Source: Fragilaria crotonensis
Lineage: Eukaryota; Bacillariophyta; Fragilariophyceae; Fragilariales; Fragilariaceae
DNA: 30,927 nucleotides
Assembly (NCBI GenBank): GCA_022925895.1
Contig: JAKSYS010000715.1
Span: 1-30,927 of the forward strand
Reading direction: 5' to 3'
The translations under genes were made by a program, and so were the position numbers. The notes below the pieces were generated by a model, which was not told the DNA's origin, made no database searches, and worked only from the letters and a program-made list of their open reading frames with translations. Below are positions 1 to 9,365 of this stretch, piece after piece; position 1 is the stretch's first letter; every line of letters starts with the position of its first letter.

Positions 1-1136
1 GACTTTAGGTGTGTCTTGACGAAGGTAAGACAGCCAGTAATACCATGGAAACGTACTGCTCCACGTTCACCGTTTAACAATACAGGCATCATACGTATGG
101 TCATGAGGAATCCTCTTTAGTCCTACTACAAGTACCGCTAGACTGGTCACAAATGACTCCGACAATTCCTAACGTAACCAATGCATGACACGTGCAACAA
201 CTGCCGAAGACTGGAGGATGTCCAAATGTCCTACAACAATGCCACCTGTCGAGCTACATGTATAGTACCACACGGAAACTTCCGCGCACTATCCAAATGT
301 CCCAGAAAGACATTCCGGCTATGACCACTGACCACCCATCATCCCATGCCAGCAGTGAACTTCTCGGTACAACATTCATAAATTGATTTTGATCACTGAA
401 TTTTTCCTGAAACATCCGGAATGCATTCACAGTACGAAGCGTTTTGGCTACCATTAGCTCGTTCGAGTCACATCAGAATACGACCATTACTAAATAGCGT
501 CTGTAGATGGTGATGGCATCATGAAATCAAAGTGGGGGCTCTAGTTGGGCTTGGCAGCAATCCCTCCCCATTAATAAGTTCATGAGAAGATTACTTCATG
601 AAAACAACTTAATGAGAAAATCCTTTAATGAAGTAGCATATGAGAAGAAGAATTGGTTCTTCAGAGACCGTTGCTTGACTTCAACTTAATGCCTTTCCAT
701 GCCTGCTATGATGAATGTTTTGTTGCCAACACACCGACTTCCTAAAGTAAACTTCATGATCAAGTCCAACAAACTTCGGAACAAAGAATTGCTTAAGCCC
801 AAGTAGGCTTGCATAGTCCTGGTCTCGACAAGAACTAGCTTCTCCGCAACAATGTCTCCAACATACTCTTGCACAAGGATAAAGAATGCATGAAATATTT
901 TGTATTCATCTTGCAGCTCTACTATGAGTGCCTGAAAGAAAGTTTCTAAAGAACTTAACATCAATTTAACATGCTGCCGCTTCACTACGGAGCGGTCGAC
1001 ACGCACCACTAGATACTACTACGCTTTCCTAAAGGATAACTTCCAGTGAAAGAGAGTTCCTAATCAACCCCCCTGTTACATGGCACATGGCATTGCTTCT
1101 CTTGTTCACACAATGCCATTTTCAGATATTTATGCA
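1..1136. other. left flank, no supportable gene
   Basis: No convincing gene is seen in this 1.1-kb stretch. The minus strand of about 970-686 reads open and encodes a hydrophobic, leucine-rich peptide (with the stretch YVGDIVAEKLVLVETRT), preceded by a pyrimidine-rich CTTTCTTTCAG that could be a splice acceptor. It may be a fragment of a gene or of an older repeat, but I recognise no family and no proper start codon. Positions 570-650 contain loosely repeated TTCATGAGAAGA-like and AATGAAGTAG-like words without clear periodicity. Confidence 0.4.
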
Positions 1137-1146
1137 GTTCTTGTCT
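1137..1146 (+). repeat. candidate target-site duplication, left copy
   Basis: The 10-mer GTTCTTGTCT lies 8 bp outside the left inverted terminus and recurs in the same orientation at 12791-12800, 4 bp outside the right inverted terminus. An exact 10-bp direct repeat bracketing an inverted repeat pair 11.6 kb apart is the expected scar of a cut-and-paste transposon insertion. The unequal 8- and 4-bp gaps mean that the exact element boundary is uncertain. Confidence 0.6.
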
Positions 1147-1154
1147 GGGAAAAA

Positions 1155-1182
1155 CATCTAAGGGGGCAAATCTGAGGTTTAA
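1155..1182 (+). repeat. left terminal inverted repeat
   Basis: A 28-bp sequence with core TAAGGGGGCA followed by ATCTGAGGTTTAA. Its reverse complement is found at 12759-12786 with one mismatch (A versus C after GGGGGCA). Part of it, ATCTGAGGTTT, recurs in direct orientation at about 1486-1496, which resembles the subterminal repeats typical of CACTA-type elements. Confidence 0.75.
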
Positions 1183-1558
1183 CCCTATATCGGAGTTTTT
1201 GCATTCGGGATATAAGAAGATAAAAACAGATACATCCGTTAAAAAACAGACCGACATATTGTTCGATGAACGAGGTCGGAGTTCGTATTCTCTCATTTTT
1301 ATTCTGATTTCGGAAGTTCAACATTCTGATTTCGGATTAAAATTATTAAGGAATCCGTTTCGAAAGACATTCGATGGTGACATGTAACATGTCATCTTAT
1401 CTGACACTGGTATAGAGAAATCTGATGTCATGTATGTCTTTATCCATGGTAATTTACTTCATGTAATTGAATGTTGTAATAAGGTATCTGAGGTTTTTTG
1501 TAACGATATAAATAATCAAACCAATTAATCAGTTATATTTCATTCACAGTGTATGATA

Positions 1559-3003
1559 TTAAAGCTGCATACTTGGGTGCAACGCACGTGACACATTCGT
1601 AGCAATCACATTTTCAAACAATGTATCGTAGAGTCCCATGTCATCCTTGGGGACAATTCTGCGCTTTTTGGCGTCTGGTTCACACACTTGCTTGGCACTC
1701 TTTCGATCACGTCGGCGTTCCACAAAACATTCAACAACTCATTGTTAAAACGCCTCCGCGTGAAACACGGTCTTCAACTACCAAATCATACAATTCATTG
1801 TACCTTTCCAAACCAGCCTCCGACCATCCAATACCGGATGTTTCGGCAACCGGCTTGCGTGCTACACTGCAACGTTTTGTTTTTCTCGAGAACGTGTACT
1901 TCGGCGCCTAAGACCAATCAAAACTCAGTTGTTAGTGGCAATCTTATTAACACCACGTTGGTGATTTCCACACTGATAATTACAAACGTACCACAAGCGC
2001 ACGTGGGGGTGCCGTGTCCAAACTGTGTCCCTGTTGATTAGTGTATATCTTTGTTTACGAGGCGACTGTCGTGAGTCATTGCGTGATACGGAAATCATAA
2101 CACACATACATTCAGAACTTAACGTACCTTGCGATGTTCTTCTTCAATTTCCGCCATCCACGTAGCACTGTAATTGATTAAAACAAGCAGTAAAAACGCT
2201 TCGTCACTAATCGACAAAATGTATTCATGAAAATTGGCAGCGTTGTCACCACAGTACTGTGTCATGATAGCGTCGCGGTTCCAAATGCTTGACTTGACAA
2301 CACAAGGCGCATAGATGTCGATTATATGAACATAATTAACAATGTTGGAGCGCATTGCCAATAATGTCTGAATGTCGTCATCGCTGCCACTATTGCGTTT
2401 AAAGTTTGGGATGCGACCATTAACGCCATCTGCCATATAATGTAAGTTTTAACAAACGACACGGTGGTTTATACTGTTACCAACACGTACCTCGGAAACG
2501 CAATCGCATTGTTTTAATGACATTATTGCGATGATCCGTATGCGTTGCAATGACAACCTTACGCATTGTAGCCCACCATTCTAATGTTGCGTCTTTTATG
2601 GGGAGGTTGCAACTCTTTATCACAAGGCCACAAACAGAAGTAGCGCGTTGATCGTACATCCCATGTAAGTCCTTTTTAAAAAACTTGAGACGCCGGAACA
2701 ATACGTTTTTAACGCAGTTACGTACCAAAATGCGCCTGCCTTCTGGCGTCATTTTACCGGTCATGTCGGTGGTTTCATGGTGAAGTTCCATGTTTGAAAT
2801 ACATGCACTTGGCATTACCAAATGCATCGTATCCGGTTCGACCAAAGCTTGTATTTGATCATTGGCAGGCAATGCATGATACTGTCTTGAAGGAGCACGC
2901 ATGTTAGTCGCGTTGGCGTTATGATCACATTTAGTAATGCGATTCAAGTCGTCGTCAATGTCAAGGCCAAGTCCTTGAAAGTTAAGTTTTTATTTTTGCT
3001 CAT
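1559..3003 (-). pseudogene. spliced transposon-borne gene of unknown function, frame-broken
   Basis: I do not recognise the family. The gene reads from ATG at 3003, then needs a frame change near 2965-2950 to enter the long open exon ending at 2491 (includes TLEWWATMRKVV). Two clean introns follow: 2490-2430 (61 bp, GTACGT...GGCAG) and 2127-2066 (62 bp, GTACGT...GACAG). Both keep the frame, giving RLRFR-DGVNGRIP and EEEHRK-SPRKQRY across the junctions. A third intron probably ends at 1908 (CTTAG), opening an exon with GWSEAGLERYNELYDLV. Beyond that, two frame changes lead through a basic, nuclear-localisation-like stretch (ERRRDRKSAK, then AKKRRIV) to DDMGLYDTLFENV and a stop at 1561-1559. 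Identical GTACGT donors and three consistent junctions argue for a once-functional gene. Its place inside the element suggests an accessory DNA-binding or transposition protein, which is inference only. Confidence 0.5.
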
Positions 3004-3712
3004 TGTTGCAACAACTAAGGATTATGACATGATGGGAAGGAAATGACATGCATTCAAATGAAATATTTGTTGCATTAATCTGCGAAAGTTGTTTTGAAAA
3101 TAATAGTTAATTCAAATGAATTATACTTAAACAAGTTTGGGTAGAGATCGTATCATTGATGATTTAAGTAGCGCACATTATCAACTCTCCGAGTGCGTAC
3201 GGGACACACATTATTATTACATAGACTAGACTAGAAGAAGTAAAAAGTACTACTGTGCAAAAGGTGTGTTTACACTGCGATGCACCAATTTGTATTACTA
3301 AGATTGTGTGCATAGTAGGGCATACAGTCGCTACCTGCAGTGCTATGCATTGGAGTACTTAATACAGTGCACGAATTTTCAGTAGCCGTACTACCGTACG
3401 CGTAGGGACATTCGCGACCCGTATTCTGAATAGCCGTTATTCCAACGTTAAGTTTCCCCGACTTTTTTCAACTCGTGAGATTTGCACAAAGTGAACTGTT
3501 GTTGTCCCCATTCACTCTCATCACTTCCTTCATCATTCTTTTCTCAAACTTTGCTTCTTTTCAAAAAACGATCACCCATTGTAAGTATTGCCATCAAACA
3601 GATGCCATGTGGCGATTTTGTTCGAATCAGAGGTCAAACCATTGTGTTTTTGCAAAAGAAGTGACATGTGTTGAAATGAAGATCGTTTGCTGTCAGCACT
3701 GCACCGTATTGC

Positions 3713-3738
3713 TGTACAGTACTGTACAGTACTGTACA
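3713..3738 (+). repeat. palindromic TGTACAGTAC tandem
   Basis: The 10-mer TGTACAGTAC is repeated about 2.6 times. Each unit contains the self-complementary TGTACA and AGTACT/GTAC words, so the tract can pair with itself. It lies in the divergent intergenic region of the transposon, about 460 bp upstream of the first plus-strand coding segment. Confidence 0.75.
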
Positions 3739-3802
3739 CCATTACTGCCATATCATTCCTACGTGACTAGTGCAGTGGTGCGGCATAATTTTGTACTGTC
3801 AC

Positions 3803-3854
3803 ACGGTGCGACAGTACTGTTACATACACCATACGGTGCGACAGTACTGTTACA
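3803..3854 (+). repeat. 22-bp direct repeat with 30-bp period
   Basis: The 22-mer beginning ACGGTGCGACAG occurs at 3803-3824 and again at 3833-3854 with no mismatch, separated by 8 bp. It includes CAGTACTG, related to the neighbouring palindromic tract. It could be a protein-binding pair in the element's internal promoter, or simple sequence drift. Confidence 0.75.
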
Positions 3855-4176
3855 GACACATTACGTAGCCCACATACGGCAAAGCAGTAACAAAACAACT
3901 CGCCACCTCTAACAACTGCGATGTGCTCCTCTCTCATGATTGCCTTCTTTGCTCTCTCCCGCAGCAGGTTCATCAAACGATTTATTTGAATTGTTTTCGT
4001 TTCTTTGTTGCTGCGGCTGTGACAATTCAACCAACCAGTATTTTTGAGGCAAGGATTCATACACCAATTGCACATTAGCTGTGGGGGCTAGTCACCTGCG
4101 AGAATCTTGCTCTTGATTGAGTATTGCTGACTCCACGTCGTGATTCACTAGCGAAGCAGCGTGTGCTTGTGGTTAC

Positions 4177-4524
4177 GTGTATTCCTTGACAAAAAACAGT
4201 CACCAAGATTCATTCGAGGTTTCTGTTTTCATCAAAGATCATTGGCTGGAGATTGTCACAGCATCGTCATCAACCGAGTCATGGAAGCCGGTCGTGAAAT
4301 CGCCAAAGAAGGCAACAGCAATACGAAGGATAATGAAGATCCCATCAGACGAATTAATTCAGACCATTGCTGCCATTAATGTAACGCATGACATGAATAA
4401 AGACGAAAGTGCAGAGAGCAAAATCCCAAAATCCCAAGAAGGGATGGCGAAAATGGAAAGCATGTTTCTTGCTATTGCAAAGCTTGATCCTGTAACAAAT
4501 GTGACCGACTCACTCAAATCTTGA
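4177..4524 (+). CDS. possible 5' extension of the GNAT-Ulp1 gene
   Basis: An open frame without an early ATG (internal ATG at 4331, MKIPSDELIQ) encodes a plausible soluble peptide with KESMF/LAIAKLDP-like content and ends at a TGA at 4522-4524. Just before that stop another frame reads SNLETHQADHA straight into the ATG at 4547, so the two may be one gene interrupted by a one-base frame change near 4515. The most upstream part could also be an exon entered through the acceptor-like CAAAAAACAG near 4191-4200. No family is recognised. Confidence 0.35.
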   Translation: MYSLTKNSHQDSFEVSVFIKDHWLEIVTASSSTESWKPVVKSPKKATAIRRIMKIPSDELIQTIAAINVTHDMNKDESAESKIPKSQEGMAKMESMFLAIAKLDPVTNVTDSLKS

Positions 4525-4546
4525 AACACACCAGGCGGATCATGCA

Positions 4547-7249
4547 ATGCTTTCCTCTGGGGTTGAAAACCAACCAACAATTCATGACGTCGATGCTACT
4601 GATTCCAAAGCAACAAAATCCACCAGAGCACCATTAAAGCCAACAACGTTGAACGATCCCATTGACGTTGATGCGACCATTCTTGTTCCGCCAGATATCG
4701 ATGTCCTTGCCTCTCGAGACGACGAGGTTGCTTTTATTATTCCCCATCAACTCAAATCCGTTTATGGATTCACTGGTGTAGACGAATTTCTGATGAAGGA
4801 TAACGACGCTCGCAATGCCAGGCATGCAGTGAGATCTGCATTTGATTTGCAACCAAAAACTGGCGGATATGGAGAGATTGATCTTTACCGCTGCCGGCAT
4901 TGGTACAAAGATCTCCGATTTGCATCGCTTATTGACAAACCCGGCGATGGTGATCACACTTGGTATTTTCGCCTTGTTGTCATAAACCCATCTGCTCCCG
5001 ATTGGAAACTGGTGAAAAACAAACATTTGCAGCCACGCATTGCCAAGTTCAAGGAGTTGGCACTTAAGTTTTATGTCAGTGGTTTTGCTCCAAAGTCAAC
5101 AACAACATCGTCAATTCGGGTAGCATTGGAAAATCAGATTACTATCATGATTGTAACGAAGAAGAAAGCAGGACCCATCCATACGTGGAAACCGATGTGG
5201 GAAGAAAAAAATCAAGGAATGAAGGTTGTTGCAGCTGTCACCTTTAGTAGAACGTTTCCTTCGCGAAAGGAAAGGCACGATGTTGCCGCGTTCATTTCCT
5301 GGCTTCTTGTTGCCAAGCATGATGCAACGCACCCAACGCAAATTAATGGCTGGCGCAGGCAAGGGTTTGGATTATTTTTGATTATTGCGATGATCAAATA
5401 TTGTTATGCAAATGACATTGCTTGCAAGACAGTGGAAATCTTTTTGCAATCCTACGAACCATCTGCGTTTCATTTCTACACCATGCTTGGGTTTAAGCAA
5501 ATAAACGATCATTTCGATGATGGGTTTTCAATGCTTCCGAGACATGTGAGGGATCATTTGTCAGCATTCAAATCTGCGGAATTCAAAATTTCAATCTTCC
5601 ATGCATATGACAAGGACGATCCCAAATCCATTGTTTATCAACTCATGCATTTGCGTTCTGGATGCCTGCGTCATTTCCAACTTGCCCCTGCTGATGAAGC
5701 ACAAGCTGTTTCACAGGCCGCATCTGACACAAACAATGCTTGGAAACTTTGGTGTGAATTTCCACCACCCATAGTTCGCGGAATACGTCTGCACTATTCT
5801 GACTCTACTTTGCGACAATTGTTTGTTGGCCTTCCATTTGTGAAAGCATTGCTTCCACCTCCGTATGCAAGTGTTCCTCCTTTGACGACCATGTTTGTTA
5901 AAGGAGAAGTGCGTATTGAGCGTCGGCTGTTGCATACAGAAGCCCATGGAGTGAAATGGATGCAAAGTGGAGAGCTTGACTTGATGATGGCGATTCTTTT
6001 GTGCGATGGACGGTATCAAGATTTATGTTTTGTCATGCCATGCTGTTACTGTGATTCGATCGCAATTGCTTTTGCTAAGTTCGTCGAATATCAGCGTGCC
6101 TTAAAGATGGTCAAACTCGGCAAGGAACAAGATCTTGATCCTGTTAAGCTTGCGCAAGCCATCCTGGACCGATTCAAAGCTCCTGTGACTCAACTTGCAA
6201 GCGATTATTGCAAGTTGAGAAACCACCTGGTGCAGCATGTGATTCACCCAAACCCCGGGATCTTAGATCGTCGGATGATTGTCTTTCCATGCAACGAAAA
6301 TGAAAGCCATTGGAGTGCCACTTTTGTCTTTAACGCTGCGTACAACACGTCGGAAGCTGAAAAAAGGAACAATGATGGATTGCGTGCGTGTTTTTTTCGA
6401 TACTGCAGTATGGACACAAATGGCCGACGCAATGTTCCGAATTCCCAAGGCATCTTGTGGTTCTTGAATTTATGTTCGAGTTACGATGCACACGAAAAAA
6501 AACATTCGGACCCATCAGAAGGCAAGTTGGAGTGGCTGTCACCTTTTGGTGAAGCATTGGATGGAAATATGCTTGGCACACCTACTTTTCCCGCACTTCA
6601 TTTGCCTTTGAATTCCGACATTCTTCCGAAGCAATCCAACGATGACACTTACAATTGTGCCTTTGGTGTCATAGCAACTTTAGCAATGGTCCTGCGTGAT
6701 CTGATTGTTGATGATGCTACATTCGATGACCAATTCTCGGCGACAGCATTGGAGTTGAAAAAGTGTGCATTGAAGAACGAAATGTATTGCGACATGCCAT
6801 ATAAGAATTTGCAACCACCTTGGGTATCGCTGCCCAAAATCAAGAGGGAAGCTTTTCTTCCCGAGTTGCGAGAGCAGTGGTTTGTCTTATTCGACCGTTT
6901 GGCAAAGCTTCAATTCGATGTTGAGCCCAAGAAACTTTTTGCTGATTATCTTGTCCCTGATGTTTACACAAACAACTTGCCTCTAATCTCGCAATGGCCA
7001 GTTGGAAACCAAGACATTTTGTTGGAAGCAAAGGCAGCACCTTCGCCATCGCCGAAAAAGGTCCGTGCTCAGACGCAACGAAAGCTTTTGCCAAAGGCAC
7101 GGCTCAAGACGGGAACAACAATCCAATCTGATTCGACTGCGTTATCTGCAATTCATGAGCAGAATGAAGCATCAAAGCCAACAAACGACGAAGCGGCAAG
7201 AGTGAACATTAATCACTTCCGACGAAGCCAATGTTTTGACGCAATCTGA
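4547..7249 (+). CDS. GNAT acetyltransferase + Ulp1-type cysteine protease, transposon-borne
   Basis: 900 codons from an ATG. Residues about 225-320 look like a GNAT N-acetyltransferase: a beta strand (VVAAVTFSRTF), the acetyl-CoA pyrophosphate loop RRQGFG at 270-275 followed by a helix (LFLIIAMIKYC), and the closing FHFYTMLGFKQI at 309-319. Residues about 470-715 match the core of Ulp1/SENP (C48) proteases: H588 in ESHWSATFVFN, D623 in CSMDTNG, Q696 in the oxyanion position and C704 in NCAFGV. All catalytic residues are present. Ulp1 enzymes cleave SUMO-like proteins or process precursors; versions in eukaryotic transposons are of unknown use. The frame ends at a TGA at 7247-7249, but the neighbouring frame continues the same low-complexity linker, so the papain-like segment at 7685-9232 is probably the C-terminal part of the same protein. 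Domain calls are by motif only. Confidence 0.75.
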   Translation: MLSSGVENQPTIHDVDATDSKATKSTRAPLKPTTLNDPIDVDATILVPPDIDVLASRDDEVAFIIPHQLKSVYGFTGVDEFLMKDNDARNARHAVRSAFDLQPKTGGYGEIDLYRCRHWYKDLRFASLIDKPGDGDHTWYFRLVVINPSAPDWKLVKNKHLQPRIAKFKELALKFYVSGFAPKSTTTSSIRVALENQITIMIVTKKKAGPIHTWKPMWEEKNQGMKVVAAVTFSRTFPSRKERHDVAAFISWLLVAKHDATHPTQINGWRRQGFGLFLIIAMIKYCYANDIACKTVEIFLQSYEPSAFHFYTMLGFKQINDHFDDGFSMLPRHVRDHLSAFKSAEFKISIFHAYDKDDPKSIVYQLMHLRSGCLRHFQLAPADEAQAVSQAASDTNNAWKLWCEFPPPIVRGIRLHYSDSTLRQLFVGLPFVKALLPPPYASVPPLTTMFVKGEVRIERRLLHTEAHGVKWMQSGELDLMMAILLCDGRYQDLCFVMPCCYCDSIAIAFAKFVEYQRALKMVKLGKEQDLDPVKLAQAILDRFKAPVTQLASDYCKLRNHLVQHVIHPNPGILDRRMIVFPCNENESHWSATFVFNAAYNTSEAEKRNNDGLRACFFRYCSMDTNGRRNVPNSQGILWFLNLCSSYDAHEKKHSDPSEGKLEWLSPFGEALDGNMLGTPTFPALHLPLNSDILPKQSNDDTYNCAFGVIATLAMVLRDLIVDDATFDDQFSATALELKKCALKNEMYCDMPYKNLQPPWVSLPKIKREAFLPELREQWFVLFDRLAKLQFDVEPKKLFADYLVPDVYTNNLPLISQWPVGNQDILLEAKAAPSPSPKKVRAQTQRKLLPKARLKTGTTIQSDSTALSAIHEQNEASKPTNDEAARVNINHFRRSQCFDAI

Positions 7250-7684
7250 CCATGTGGCAACAAACGACAACAATCGTATTGAAGGAGCCAATGTTTTGTT
7301 GCTAACGCCAGAAAAAGGAAGTGCGAATATGGATGTTCCCGAAAGCGCAGCTGGTGCATCAATGGAAAGGGCTGTATTAAATGCTGACGTGCAGACAGAG
7401 GCAAGCGCAAACATCACACAAAGTCAAACCTTGGCATCCGATACGAAAGCATTCGAACCAAAACCGCTCGTTGTTCCTTTGAAGCGCAAAACGGATGCAG
7501 TTGAAGATATGGCGGAGGCGTTTCTTAAGAAGATTCGAATCAAAGATCCCTCGATGCAAAGAAACTGGAAAAGGCTATTATTCCTTTCCCAGATCCAACA
7601 CCAAAGTTCTGTACGCAATCAAAGGCACTGTGTGAGAAGCTTGCTACAGAATACGGAGTTACTGGACTACCTACACCGACCATT
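7218..7684 (+). CDS. linker segment joining the two protease modules (frame-shifted)
   Basis: From about 7220 the reading moves by +1 into a frame encoding a Ser/Ala/Thr-rich linker (DEANVLTQSDHVATND, then KRKTDAVEDMAEAFLKKIR) that ends near 7550. It then moves back to the original frame (SLDAKKLEKAIIPFPDPTPK, then CEKLATEYGVTGLPTPTI) and runs without a stop into the ATG at 7685. The two changes cancel. The simplest reading is one uninterrupted gene from 4547 to 9232 (about 1,560 codons) carrying two small indels, which are either true mutations or sequencing errors. No intron of acceptable length explains them. Confidence 0.55.
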
Positions 7685-9232
7685 ATGAAACGATCGGACT
7701 ATGAAGCGGAAATTGAAGAGTACATCGAGCAAAGCTTCAAGGCTTGGAAATGGCATACAAAGGCTCAGCATCAAGCTGAGCTTGATCGCTGGGCAAGGAA
7801 GAAAAATATTAATGGTATTTCCAAGGAGACCATTCGTGACATTGACATGATGATCAAAGCCTTGCAAGACGAGCGAGCAAAATTCCGAAAATTCTTTGCC
7901 AACGAATTTAAGTGCACTCAGAAAACATTGGTACAGAGTGTGAGGTTTGATAAAGCAACGAATTCATTCCGAGCGAAATTGGTTTGGACAGAGGAGGTTC
8001 CGGTCTTTCCACCTCAAACCAACAACCAAAAGCAAAAGACTCCACAGAAAGCATCGCATTATGATTACATTCGGCAAGAAGAAGAAATCGATGTGGAGGA
8101 AGAATGGGTCAAATCTGAATTCCAACCCATGTTTGATCAAATCATAAATATGCGCCAGGAGGAATCCAACTGGACTCAGGTTCCGCGAGATGTGGAAGTC
8201 TTTATTGGTAAGAAAAAGATCATCCGAATTCGATATTGCCCAGAAAGAAAAAGCAGAATTGTCGACACTGCTGAATTGGATAAAAGAATTGAGAAGGAAA
8301 TTGAAGAAATTGAAATGGAACGACGCAAATCCTCTCAGAAAAAACGCAAGGGAAGATCAGAGAAAGGCATTACTGATAAACCCGCGAAAGCGGTTATATC
8401 AGAACAGAGGCTCTTGCGTTCTTCTCTGAATAAGGATGTTCTCAAAGGTTTGGATGCCACAGATGAGGATGATGACTGGTGGGATTCTCAGTTGAAGAAT
8501 TTGAAGGCTTTGAAAGACCCTCCTCCACGAAAGACAATTACAGTTGAAGGCAAATGGCTTGGAAAGACATCGGATGGTAAAACGCCAACACTGGAAGAAG
8601 ATTACGTCCGCAAAACCTTTGGCGATTGCTTCACTGATGAATTGAAACAATCTAAACGAGGCTGGGTTGACATCCCCGTTGGTGATTTTAAGCAATCTCG
8701 CTTGAACCAGCATCCTGAGTTAAAGGTGATTGGCGCACCTGCAATTCAATTCGTCCAATCTGAAGGAAAGGATTTGTGTGTGAGTAAGTCTCTTGCATCG
8801 GCCTTCTTTGCATTGGGATGGCACGATGATGCATCAAAGATTGACGCATTCGGCGAGGAAATCTTGAAAGGCGCAGTTGTTGATGCATTGCGGAGGGTGG
8901 TTAAGCATGCAAGAACTTTACTTCCAACTTGGATTGTGATTAAAAAACTTCCAAGTTCATTCGATTGGAAAGTTGATTTAAAAGAGGATGAGGTTGTGCT
9001 TGGCGTCTTGCAAGCCTCTGACGACAGTTGTTCTCATGCAGTTACCATCCATGGGGATTTTATCTATGATGCAAATGAGACAATTGCTCTACGTCTGTGC
9101 GATGAGGCATTGGATTATTGCACTTCCTCCGAAACGGTGCAAAGTAAATTTGTTGCTTTCAAACTTGGCTTCCGGTTCTTTTATGAAGGTAAGAGACCAT
9201 TGAGACGTTCCAAAATGAGGCTGCCTGCATAA
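7685..9232 (+). CDS. coiled-coil protein with C-terminal papain-like cysteine protease domain
   Basis: 515 codons from the first in-frame ATG, though coding extends upstream in the same frame to about 7550. The N-terminal half is charged and probably helical (residues 1-75 and 195-225, with KKRKGR near 219-224 as a possible nuclear signal), and carries acidic patches such as EEEIDVEEEW (132-141). The C-terminal third fits a papain-like fold: C365 in GKDLCVSKSLASAFF, H451 in CSHAVTIHG and D462 or N464 in IYDANE, with the His-Asp/Asn spacing and strand pattern usual in such peptidases. I cannot assign a named peptidase family. Together with the upstream GNAT-Ulp1 segment it would form a two-protease protein. 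The stop lies 133 bp from the convergent stop of the transposase. Confidence 0.6.
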   Translation: MKRSDYEAEIEEYIEQSFKAWKWHTKAQHQAELDRWARKKNINGISKETIRDIDMMIKALQDERAKFRKFFANEFKCTQKTLVQSVRFDKATNSFRAKLVWTEEVPVFPPQTNNQKQKTPQKASHYDYIRQEEEIDVEEEWVKSEFQPMFDQIINMRQEESNWTQVPRDVEVFIGKKKIIRIRYCPERKSRIVDTAELDKRIEKEIEEIEMERRKSSQKKRKGRSEKGITDKPAKAVISEQRLLRSSLNKDVLKGLDATDEDDDWWDSQLKNLKALKDPPPRKTITVEGKWLGKTSDGKTPTLEEDYVRKTFGDCFTDELKQSKRGWVDIPVGDFKQSRLNQHPELKVIGAPAIQFVQSEGKDLCVSKSLASAFFALGWHDDASKIDAFGEEILKGAVVDALRRVVKHARTLLPTWIVIKKLPSSFDWKVDLKEDEVVLGVLQASDDSCSHAVTIHGDFIYDANETIALRLCDEALDYCTSSETVQSKFVAFKLGFRFFYEGKRPLRRSKMRLPA

Positions 9233-9365
9233 AAATATGCATCATGCCCTTGATTTCATTGAATAACGCAGCAAGTTACAAAACCCATCAGTTGAAGGAA
9301 ACAATGGGGAAAGTATGCATGACGATATCCTTATCAGAATGTAAGGATAAATTTATATAAATTAT
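9233..9365. other. convergent stop-to-stop gap inside the transposon
   Basis: Only 133 bp separates the stop codons of the plus-strand protease unit and the minus-strand transposase. The gap is AT-rich (AATTTATATAAATTATTCA at its right end), and must supply the 3' ends of both transcripts. No stable hairpin is obvious. Confidence 0.5.

Larger units (their letters stand above)
3004..4176. other. non-coding internal region of the transposon
   Basis: No supportable gene lies between the minus-strand gene (starting at 3003) and the plus-strand coding unit. The divergent arrangement makes this the likely promoter region for both. It is AT-rich at 3040-3140 and contains the palindromic and direct repeats listed separately at 3713-3738 and 3803-3854. 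Confidence 0.5.

Noticed and set aside
686..1009. Hydrophobic minus-strand frame of 107 codons
   Set aside because: No ATG, no recognised family, isolated next to the transposon insertion; mentioned only as a possible fragment.
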